Assembly: GCA_943788045.1 (NCBI GenBank) | Contig: CALSOT010000002.1 | Coordinates: 944,436-1,008,435, forward strand | From: an uncultured Polaribacter sp. | Lineage (GTDB): Bacteria > Bacteroidota > Bacteroidia > Flavobacteriales > Flavobacteriaceae | Length of the DNA: 64,000 nt | Reading direction: 5' to 3' | Notes under the pieces: model-generated | The model's database searches: none | The model's input: the letters and a program-made list of their open reading frames with translations, nothing else | What the model was told of the DNA's origin: nothing | Shown here: piece after piece, positions 57,445-64,000 of the stretch | Layout: every line of letters starts with the position of its first letter | How positions within the stretch are numbered: position 1 is the first letter of the stretch | Translations under genes and position numbers: made by a program

Positions 57445-57542
57445 TGAGAAGGCACACTTTGATTAATAATAAAGTTGAATTGAAATGATGTTTCAGAAAT
57501 GAGTAAAAAATACCTGAAAACCCCATAAAAACTATATAAAAC

Positions 57543-57570
57543 AAAAAAGCCTCACATTTCTGTGAAGCTT
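57543..57570 (-). terminator. Terminator following the tRNA 3'-end scar
   Basis: On the minus strand AAGCTTCACA / TGTGAGGCTT form a ten-base stem with one mismatch and loop GAAA, followed by six T. It lies five bases after the tRNA-like sequence, as is normal for a tRNA gene's terminator. Confidence 0.7.
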
Positions 57571-57574
57571 TAAG

Positions 57575-57590
57575 TGAGCCCTGAAGGATT
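57575..57590 (-). other. tRNA 3'-end fragment, candidate attachment site
   Basis: The minus strand reads AATCCTTCAGGGCTCA, which matches the 3' part of a tRNA: last T-loop bases AAT, T-stem CCTTC, acceptor strand AGGGCTC and discriminator A. Sequence on the other side (GGGTCAG) does not complete a T-arm and no tRNA body follows, so only the 3' end is present. Such partial duplications mark one end of an element integrated into a tRNA gene. A tRNA-Lys origin is possible but not proved. Confidence 0.5.
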
Positions 57591-57821
57591 CTGACCCAAA
57601 CTTATAAAAGTTCGAACTTTATGGCAGAACTCAATTTAATTTTTGAAACTCATTTTAGGTTAAAAATTAACCCACAACTTTATGGGTTGAGGGTTCGCTT
57701 ATAGACTCTATTGACCTTTATTCAAAACAAAATTTGCAATTTATTAAGAAGATAAGGGAGTAAAATCGAACTCTTTTGAAGATGATTTGAATAAACAAAA
57801 CCAAACATGAACCCTAATCGA
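57591..57821. other. Junction region between tRNA scar and hexuronate operon
   Basis: About 230 bases without a gene. It holds a perfect 14-base palindrome AAAGTTCGAACTTT (57607-57620) and a second small inverted repeat AACCCA / TGGGTT near 57670-57690. No clean rho-independent terminator for the operon's last gene is evident close to its stop. Confidence 0.45.
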
Positions 57822-58490
57822 TTATTTTCGAAAAGAAGATATAAGTAGCAATGTTTTTTTAGTCTGTTGTTCAATTTTATTATAATCAAAAGAACCATCG
57901 GTATGTTTAGCCATGAGTTTTGAGCCCATCCCAACGCAAGTAACACCAGCTTCAAACCAGCTTTTGAGGTTTTCTTCAGTTGGTGATACGCCACCTGTTG
58001 GCATGATACTGGTCCATGGTTGGGGTGCTAGCACTCCTTTGACAAAGCTAGGTCCATAAGTGCTACCGGGAAATAACTTTACAATTTCTGCGCCCATTTC
58101 TTCAGCCTTTGCAATCTCCGTTAGTGAGCCACATCCTGGAGACCAAAGCACTTTTCTGCGGTTGCAAACAATCGCAATGTCTTCTCTGAATACAGGCGTT
58201 ACTACAAAATTTGCGCCGTTAAGCATATAAGCGGATGCAGCAGCTGCATCTGTAACCGAGCCTACACCCATAATCATCCCAGGGAGTTCTTTCACGGCAT
58301 ATTTGGTAAGCGCTGTAAATACCTCAAGAGCAAAATCACCACGGTTGGTAAACTCCATTAAGCGTGCACCGCCGTCATAACAGGCTTTGAGCACCTTTTT
58401 AGCTACTGATACATCGCTGTGGAAGAAAAGGGGCACCATGCCGCTCTCTTTCATCGTTTGTGCTACTTCTATTCTTGTAAACTGTGCCAT
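57822..58490 (-). CDS. KDPG aldolase
   Basis: 2-Dehydro-3-deoxy-6-phosphogluconate aldolase (222 residues), splitting KDPG into pyruvate and glyceraldehyde-3-phosphate. It has the class I TIM-barrel motifs of the KDPG/KHG family: LMEFTNRGDFALEVF with the catalytic Glu, MIMGVGSVTDAAAA, FVVTPVF, and the Schiff-base Lys in EIVKLFPGSTYGPSF, then MPTGGVSPTEEN. It is last in the hexuronate operon, ten bases after the kinase. Like the kinase gene it is noticeably richer in G+C than the surroundings. Confidence 0.93.
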   Translation of the reverse strand: MAQFTRIEVAQTMKESGMVPLFFHSDVSVAKKVLKACYDGGARLMEFTNRGDFALEVFTALTKYAVKELPGMIMGVGSVTDAAAASAYMLNGANFVVTPVFREDIAIVCNRRKVLWSPGCGSLTEIAKAEEMGAEIVKLFPGSTYGPSFVKGVLAPQPWTSIMPTGGVSPTEENLKSWFEAGVTCVGMGSKLMAKHTDGSFDYNKIEQQTKKTLLLISSFRK

Positions 58491-58500
58491 ATCTTTTGTT

Positions 58501-59547
58501 TTATCGGGCTACACGACCTGATGCGTCGCCACCCATGAGTTTTTCTACTTCTGCAACTGTCACAAGGTTGGCATCGCCTTTTATGGTGTGCTTCAAGCAT
58601 GATGCTGCCACAGCAAAGTCCAGTGCATGTTGGTCGTTGTCTGGATATTTTAGTAGTCCATAAATAAGACCACCCATAAACGAGTCGCCACCACCTACAC
58701 GGTCTACAATGTCTGTGATTTGATACTGCGTGGAGTCATACATGGTCTTTCCATCATATAACACCCCAGCCCATGTATTGTGTGATGCCGATATTGAACC
58801 GCGAAGGGTTGTTATTACTTTTTTAGCCTTTGGGAACTTCTCCATCATTTGCTTGCACACAGACAAAAAAGCTTCTGCTTTTACATCATGACCTTGCGTT
58901 TGTACTGTTAAGCCTTCGGGCTTTATGCCAAAGTGCATCTCCGCATCTTCTTCATTACCCAATACAATGTCGCAGAAGGAGGTAAGCTCTGTCATGATTT
59001 TTTCACGGTGCGCATCGTCGCAATACTTCCAAAGCTTGGCACGGTAGTTCAAGTCCGTAGAAATCGTAATTCCTTTTTCACTAGCGATCTTCACTGCTTC
59101 AAGACAAGCATCTGCTGCAGATTGTGAAATGGCCGGCGTAATCCCTGTCCAATGGAACCATTCCACGCCCTCAAAGGCTTTGTCCCAATCCACCATTCCG
59201 GGCTCAATCTCAGACATGGCCGAATGAGCTCTGTCATATACCACTTTACTGCCCCGACTTACAGCACCTGTCTCTAGAAAATAAATCCCCAAACGGTCTC
59301 CTCCACGAAGCATAAAATCAGTTTCAACACCACGCTTTCGCATTTCCATAAGCGCACATTCTCCAATATCGTTTCTAGGAACACGCGTGACATAACGTAC
59401 AGGAACGCCATAGTTGGCAAGCGATACCGCTACGTTGGACTCGCCACCACCATAGATGACATCGAAAGAATTGGTTTGAGAGAAACGCAAATATCCAGGG
59501 GGCGCTAAGCGCAACATGATTTCACCAAATGTGACTACTTTTTCCAT
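58501..59547 (-). CDS. PfkB-family 2-keto-3-deoxygluconate kinase
   Basis: A sugar kinase of 348 residues that phosphorylates KDG to KDPG. PfkB signatures are visible: IYGGGESNVAVSLANYG near residue 32, the ATP/anion-hole motif DRVGGGDSFMGGLIYGL with the catalytic Asp near 290, and ISTDLNYRAKLW. The substrate is inferred from context between KDPG aldolase and the uronate transporter. Base use stands out: I counted 30 G+C of 60 at 58501-58560 and 26 of 60 at 58921-58980, against about 18 of 60 in uxaC (61621-61680). Confidence 0.92.
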   Translation of the reverse strand: MEKVVTFGEIMLRLAPPGYLRFSQTNSFDVIYGGGESNVAVSLANYGVPVRYVTRVPRNDIGECALMEMRKRGVETDFMLRGGDRLGIYFLETGAVSRGSKVVYDRAHSAMSEIEPGMVDWDKAFEGVEWFHWTGITPAISQSAADACLEAVKIASEKGITISTDLNYRAKLWKYCDDAHREKIMTELTSFCDIVLGNEEDAEMHFGIKPEGLTVQTQGHDVKAEAFLSVCKQMMEKFPKAKKVITTLRGSISASHNTWAGVLYDGKTMYDSTQYQITDIVDRVGGGDSFMGGLIYGLLKYPDNDQHALDFAVAASCLKHTIKGDANLVTVAEVEKLMGGDASGRVAR

Positions 59548-59584
59548 TTGTTTAATAGTATTTAATTAACAACTTAAATTATAT

Positions 59585-60883
59585 TTAATTGTTTACAGGT
59601 TTTAAATTCTCATCTAAAGGAATCATTTTCGGCATTAATGCATGCACTATACCTAAGACTATGATATATGATGATCCGGCTATAAGAAATGCCCAGAAGT
59701 AGCCACTATTACCCGCTGAATCTAAAACCGACCCCAATACCAAGTCTGCAAGAATACCAGCTATCATGCCAACCATACCACCTATACCAACTACAGAGGC
59801 TATTGCCTTTTTAGGGAATACGTCAGAAACTAATGTAAATACATTAGCAGACCAAGCCTGATGACCTGCCGCAGCAAGACCTATAAGGAAAACAGCTACC
59901 CATTTACTTTCTGTAAAGGCCACAAAACTAACCGGCAGTATAATTAATGCACAAATCAATAATGTTCTTTTCCTGGCCTTATTGACGGTCCATCCTTTTC
60001 GTATGAAAGCGCCTGAGAGATACCCCCCCCAAACACTTCCAACATCTGCCAAAATATAAATAATAAAAAAGGGTAAGGCAATGTTTTTAATGTTCACCCC
60101 AAAGGAGTCTGCTAAGAATTTAGCTCCCCAAAAAAGATAAAACCACCATACTGCATCTGTAATTTTCGCTATAGAAAAAGCCCAAGTCTGACGTTTGTTA
60201 AGAACACTTTTCCATGGGAGTTTTTCTTCATTTTCCACTTCTAAATCTTCTTGAATATACGCTAGCTCCTCTTTAGTTACATTTGGATGAACTTCAGGTT
60301 TTTTATAGGTTCTAAGCCATAAAACAACCCAAATTGTACTTAAGACTCCAGTAATTAAAAATGGAATTTGCCAGTTTTTACCGTTTTCGTGAACAATCCA
60401 TCCAATTACGAATGGAGCAGCAATAGCCCCAATACTTGTTGCAGCATTAAAAAGGCCTGTTGCAAAAGCACGATCTTTTTTTGGAAACCATTCAGCAGTA
60501 GTTTTTATTGCAGCTGGAAAACTTCCAGCCTCTCCAATTCCTAATCCAAATCGTGCAGCAGCAAACCCAATCACACTAAACCCAGGACGCACCAATGCAT
60601 GTAACATTCCAAAAACACTCCAGATTACAATGGATAATGTATATCCTTTTTTAGTCCCTATGCGATCTATAATACCACCCATTGTCAAAAGTCCAATTGC
60701 ATAGGCTACTTTAAAAGAAATCATAATATTAGCATAATCACTATTGGTCCATTCAAACATTTTTTCTAATGTTGGCGCCATCACACCTATAAGACTTCGA
60801 TCAAAATAGTTGATAGTTGTTGCAAACATCAAAAGTCCTAATATTCTATAGCGATAGTTACCTATTTCTTGCTTCTTGTTCAT
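59585..60883 (-). CDS. MFS hexuronate transporter (ExuT/anion:cation symporter type)
   Basis: A twelve-span major facilitator protein of 432 residues, most like the hexuronate/galactarate group. The first-helix motif RILGLLMFATTINYFDRS is typical of the ACS family (NYxDR). The loop motif GGIIDRIGTKKG and the ARFGLGIGEAGSFPAAIKT stretch (fourth helix) follow, then TAEWFPKKDRAFATGLF. It probably brings glucuronate or galacturonate into the cell with H+. It lies six bases after uxaC and 37 bases before the kinase, in one operon. Confidence 0.93.
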   Translation of the reverse strand: MNKKQEIGNYRYRILGLLMFATTINYFDRSLIGVMAPTLEKMFEWTNSDYANIMISFKVAYAIGLLTMGGIIDRIGTKKGYTLSIVIWSVFGMLHALVRPGFSVIGFAAARFGLGIGEAGSFPAAIKTTAEWFPKKDRAFATGLFNAATSIGAIAAPFVIGWIVHENGKNWQIPFLITGVLSTIWVVLWLRTYKKPEVHPNVTKEELAYIQEDLEVENEEKLPWKSVLNKRQTWAFSIAKITDAVWWFYLFWGAKFLADSFGVNIKNIALPFFIIYILADVGSVWGGYLSGAFIRKGWTVNKARKRTLLICALIILPVSFVAFTESKWVAVFLIGLAAAGHQAWSANVFTLVSDVFPKKAIASVVGIGGMVGMIAGILADLVLGSVLDSAGNSGYFWAFLIAGSSYIIVLGIVHALMPKMIPLDENLKPVNN

Positions 60884-60889
60884 GAAAAT

Positions 60890-62311
60890 TTATTTGTAAT
60901 TATTAAATTGAAAATAATTGACGGCATTGTTATAACAGATGTTTTCGATCATTTTCCCAATAAAAGAAATGTCATTGGGGACCAACCCTTTTCTAATGTC
61001 TTCTGCCATCAAATCACACAATATTCTTCTAAAGTATTCGTGCCTTGGAAAAGACAAAAAGCTTCTACTGTCTGTGAGCATTCCTATAAACTTACTTAGT
61101 AATCCCATATTTGAAAGTACATTGAGTTGTTTTTCAATACCGTCTTTTTGGTCTAAAAACCACCAAGCAGCGCCCCATTGCATTTTACCGGAAACACCTC
61201 CGGTATTAAAATTTCCCATCATGGTTGCAAAAACTTCGTTCTGTGCTGGATTTAAATTGTAGGTAATGGTTTTTGCCAATTGATCTGTACGATCCAAAGC
61301 ATTTAAAAACTTCGACAATGATTCAATAATTGGATAATCTGCTATAGAGTCACAGCCAGCATCAGCACCAACAAGTTCATTTAATCGATCATTATTGTTT
61401 CTTATGACTCCTAAATGAAATTGTTGCACCCAACCTTTTTCGTGATACTTTTTGCTTAAATGCATTAAAAGACTTGACCTGTATTGTTGTATTTCAAGTT
61501 CTGTCAGTTTTACTCCCCTTAGGTTTTTATCAAAAACCGATTGTATTTCATCGTCATTAAAATCCACGAAAGAAAAAACACCACTAATTCCGTAATCTGA
61601 TAGTTTACAGCCATTTTCATGGAAGAAATCTATTCTGTTATCAATGGCTTTTAAAAGATTTGAATAATTACTGATAGAGAAATTGACACAATCTTCAAGT
61701 TTTCCTAAATAGGTATCAAATTTTTGTTCTCCAATAAAAAACAAGTTATCCGGTCTGAAGGTGGGGTAAACTTTTGTGAAAAATCTAGCCTTTGCTATTT
61801 GTTTATGATATCTTAAGTCATCTGTGGGATCATCTGTTGTGCAGATTACTTCAACCTTCATCTGCTCTAACAATTGGGCAGGTGTCTTTGTTTCTAAAAC
61901 CCTATTCGTTTTTGAATAAATCTCCAAAGCATTATTGGGTTGTAATATTTCATCAATATTAAAATAACGCTTCAACTCTAACTGTGTCCAGTGAAATAAT
62001 GGATTTCTTAAGGTGTTAGGAACTGTTTCTGCCCATTTCATAAACTTTTTTTCTTTAGAAGCATCTCCGGAAATAAAGTTTTCTTCAACTCCATTGGCAC
62101 GCATTCCCCGCCATTTATAATGATCTTCACTCAACCAAGCATTGGTTATGTTATTTACTGGTTTGTTTTCTGCAATTTGTTGAGCCGACAAATGATTGTG
62201 ATAATCTATGATAGGCAAATCTTTTGCATATTCATGATACAGCACTTCTGCCTCCTGGGAGTTTAAGAGAAAATTGTCTGTTATAAAGTTTTTTGAATTT
62301 ATTTGGCTCAT
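60890..62311 (-). CDS. uxaC: Uronate (glucuronate) isomerase
   Basis: Converts D-glucuronate to D-fructuronate (and galacturonate to tagaturonate); 473 residues, amidohydrolase-like fold. Family segments visible are [21 protein letters not shown] with the metal-site HNH, the [15 protein letters not shown] stretch, [17 protein letters not shown], and [18 protein letters not shown]. The C-terminal [19 protein letters not shown] is diagnostic of UxaC. The start codon overlaps the end of uxuA by four bases, so the two are translationally coupled. Confidence 0.97.
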   Translation of the reverse strand: MSQINSKNFITDNFLLNSQEAEVLYHEYAKDLPIIDYHNHLSAQQIAENKPVNNITNAWLSEDHYKWRGMRANGVEENFISGDASKEKKFMKWAETVPNTLRNPLFHWTQLELKRYFNIDEILQPNNALEIYSKTNRVLETKTPAQLLEQMKVEVICTTDDPTDDLRYHKQIAKARFFTKVYPTFRPDNLFFIGEQKFDTYLGKLEDCVNFSISNYSNLLKAIDNRIDFFHENGCKLSDYGISGVFSFVDFNDDEIQSVFDKNLRGVKLTELEIQQYRSSLLMHLSKKYHEKGWVQQFHLGVIRNNNDRLNELVGADAGCDSIADYPIIESLSKFLNALDRTDQLAKTITYNLNPAQNEVFATMMGNFNTGGVSGKMQWGAAWWFLDQKDGIEKQLNVLSNMGLLSKFIGMLTDSRSFLSFPRHEYFRRILCDLMAEDIRKGLVPNDISFIGKMIENICYNNAVNYFQFNNYK

Positions 62312-63489
62312 AAGTTCAAACTGGTTTTAATTCCTAATTCCAAACCTCTAAGCTCTGCTAAACCTCTTAACCTTCCAATCCCTGAATATCCCGGATTGGT
62401 TTTTTTATGCAAATCATCTAACATTTGGTGGCCATGATCCGGACGCATGGGGATTTTCGTATCTTTTCTACCTGTTTCTAAACGTCTTTTTTGTTCCGTC
62501 AATACTTCCTTTATTACAGCATACATATCTACATCACCTTCAAGGTGATTGGCTTCATAAAAATTACCTTGTTCATCCCGCTTTGTGCTTCTTAAGTGCA
62601 AAAAGTGAACACGGTCTGCAAATCGTTTTAAAATTTGTATCAAGTCATTATCAGCTCTTACACCTAAAGAGCCTGTACAGTAGGTAATCCCATTAGAAAT
62701 ATCAGGAACATTATCAAATAAGTAAGCATAGTCAGCCTCTGTACTCACCACTCTCGGTAATCCAAGAATGGGATATGGAGGGTCATCCGGGTGTATACAC
62801 ATTAACACTTCATTTTTTGATGCTACCGGTATGATTTCTTTTAAAAAGGAAACGAGGTTTTCTCTTAAAGTATCTGCTTCTATGTCTTTATAAGTGTCTA
62901 AAATACCTTGAAACTGTTCTAGGGTATAACCTTCTTCTGCTCCAGGTAGACCTGCAATAATATTTTTTACAAGGTCTTTTTTACTTTCTTCTGAAAGTGA
63001 TTTTACATATTCCTTGGCCAGTGCAATTTGATCGCTGGTATAAGTTGTTTCTGCACCAGGTCTTTTCAACAGGAATAATTCAAAAGCAGCAAAGGCAATT
63101 ACATCAAAACGAAGCGCTTTGGATCCGTCCTGAACTTGAAACCCCAAATCTGTACGAGTCCAATCTAAAACAGGCATAAAATTATAGCACACAATATTGA
63201 TTCCACATGAGGCTAGATTTTCAATACTTGTTTTATAGTTTTCAATGTAAGCTTGAAAATTTCCTGAGCGAGTTTTAATAGTTTCATGTACTGGAATACT
63301 CTCTACCACACTCCATGTTAAACCTGCTAACTCAATGGTTTTTTTTCGTTTTTGAATTTCTTCCACAGTCCATACCTCACCGTTAGGAATGTGGTGCAAT
63401 GCAGAAACAACACCTGTTGCTCCAGCCTGCTTTATATCTAATAATGAAACGGGGTCATTGGGTCCGTACCATCTCCAAGTTTGTTCCAT
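62308..63489 (-). CDS. uxuA: Mannonate dehydratase
   Basis: Dehydrates D-mannonate to 2-keto-3-deoxygluconate; 393 residues, xylose-isomerase-like TIM barrel with Mn2+/Fe2+. It opens with [25 protein letters not shown], cut here to its recognisable parts WRWYGPNDP and [18 protein letters not shown]. Metal-site residues lie in [39 protein letters not shown] and MRPDHGHQM. It sits 21 bases downstream of the SDR gene and overlaps uxaC by four bases. Confidence 0.97.
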   Translation of the reverse strand: MEQTWRWYGPNDPVSLLDIKQAGATGVVSALHHIPNGEVWTVEEIQKRKKTIELAGLTWSVVESIPVHETIKTRSGNFQAYIENYKTSIENLASCGINIVCYNFMPVLDWTRTDLGFQVQDGSKALRFDVIAFAAFELFLLKRPGAETTYTSDQIALAKEYVKSLSEESKKDLVKNIIAGLPGAEEGYTLEQFQGILDTYKDIEADTLRENLVSFLKEIIPVASKNEVLMCIHPDDPPYPILGLPRVVSTEADYAYLFDNVPDISNGITYCTGSLGVRADNDLIQILKRFADRVHFLHLRSTKRDEQGNFYEANHLEGDVDMYAVIKEVLTEQKRRLETGRKDTKIPMRPDHGHQMLDDLHKKTNPGYSGIGRLRGLAELRGLELGIKTSLNL

Positions 63490-63510
63490 ATTTATTCAAT
63501 TATTTATAAA

Positions 63511-64000
63511 TTAAATACCACTATACGCAGAGAAACCTCCATCAATAGGAATTACGATTCCCGTTACAAAAGATGAAGAATCATTACACAAGTATAAAGT
63601 GCTACTTACCAAATCTTCTGGCTTTCCATACCTTCCCATGGGTGTCTGATCTATAATCTGTTGTCCTCTTTGAGTTAAACTTCCGTCTTCGTTAGTAAGC
63701 AAGGTTCTATTTTGATTGGTCAGGAAAAACCCTGGGGCTAATGCGTTAACACGGATTCCTACTTTTGAAAAGTGCACTGCTAACCATTGAGTAAAGTTTG
63801 ATATTGCTGCTTTGGCTCCGCTATATGCTGGAATTTTAGTAAGTGGCGTATAAGCATTCATAGAAGAAATGTTTAATACGCTACAGCCATCTCTTCCAAC
63901 CATATCTTTAGCAAAAACTTGGGTTGGCAAAAGGGTTCCAATAAAATTTAAGTTAAACACAAACTCAATTCCTTTAGGGTCTAAATCAAAGAAGGTTTTG
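63511..64000 (-). CDS. SDR-family oxidoreductase, probable fructuronate reductase, 5' end outside window
   Basis: A short-chain dehydrogenase with the catalytic NISSMNAY serine and [11 protein letters not shown] (YxxxK) in view, then [11 protein letters not shown] and the C-terminal [21 protein letters not shown]. The frame is open to the right edge (reading [20 protein letters not shown]), so about half of the protein, including the NAD-binding glycine motif, is beyond the window. Its position first in the uxuA-uxaC operon, with no UxuB-type reductase present, makes reduction of fructuronate to mannonate the likely reaction. A KduD-like activity is the alternative. Confidence 0.85.
   Translation of the reverse strand, partial: KTFFDLDPKGIEFVFNLNFIGTLLPTQVFAKDMVGRDGCSVLNISSMNAYTPLTKIPAYSGAKAAISNFTQWLAVHFSKVGIRVNALAPGFFLTNQNRTLLTNEDGSLTQRGQQIIDQTPMGRYGKPEDLVSSTLYLCNDSSSFVTGIVIPIDGGFSAYSGI

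Noticed and set aside
1..64000. CRISPR arrays, rRNA operons, intact tRNA genes or insertion sequences
   Set aside because: I saw no regularly spaced direct repeats, no complete tRNA or rRNA, and no transposase apart from the integrase remnant.

Overview
The window looks like chromosomal DNA of a marine-type Flavobacteriaceae (Polaribacter-like) bacterium. The reasons are: AT-rich DNA; TonB-dependent receptors with carboxypeptidase-D-like N-terminal domains; secreted proteins with type IX (Por) C-terminal sorting domains; and promoters fitting the Bacteroidetes pattern TTTG-N19/20-TAnnTTTG, seen best upstream of rpmH and pyrG. The genus is inference. Housekeeping gene content fills most of the window.

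Layout. 1-7.4 kb: a TonB receptor entering from the left edge, an NhaC-type antiporter, a decayed receptor 3' end with its terminator, and a full-length receptor. 7.4-16.6 kb: ferredoxin, divergent acyl-CoA reductase, serC, a serA-like dehydrogenase, DUF1015, a YggS-type PLP protein, an exonuclease/GIY-YIG-like fusion, a voltage-gated-type ion channel, miaA and an OmpH/Skp chaperone. 16.7-23.8 kb: carB (four frameshifts), rpmH, pyrG (one frameshift) and yidC. 23.9-32 kb: an rRNA methyltransferase, a second methyltransferase, a ZIP transporter, a DUF6702 protein and two tandem M1 metallopeptidases. 32.6-37.2 kb: leftward group cysS-yidD-lgt-DUF6787-NUDIX-plsC. 37.3-55.3 kb: a nonsense-interrupted small gene, meaB, a serine hydrolase, recG, an rsmB-like gene, two tandem secreted endonuclease I paralogues (the second frameshifted), purL, a ThrE-type exporter and an acyl-CoA synthetase.

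The unusual part is 55.3-64 kb. A 5'-nucleotidase-like phosphatase gene loses its 3' end. A short coding stretch that looks like its missing C-terminus lies immediately downstream but on the opposite strand, joined to the N-terminal remnant of a tyrosine integrase. Then come GTGTAC repeats, a terminator and a 16-base sequence matching the 3' end of a tRNA (a likely attachment-site scar). To the right is a leftward hexuronate operon, running off the window edge: SDR reductase, uxuA, uxaC, MFS transporter, KDG kinase and KDPG aldolase. Together these give a complete route glucuronate -> fructuronate -> mannonate -> KDG -> KDPG -> pyruvate + glyceraldehyde-3-phosphate. The kinase and aldolase genes are visibly richer in G+C than their neighbours. 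I read this as the edge of an acquired island.

The single-base frameshifts in carB, pyrG and the second endonuclease I gene affect otherwise well conserved genes, and several fall in or beside short homopolymers. Read or assembly error is the simplest explanation, but the sequence alone cannot prove it. I did not find a clearly new biological system; the rearranged phosphatase/integrase/tRNA-scar junction is the best candidate for follow-up.
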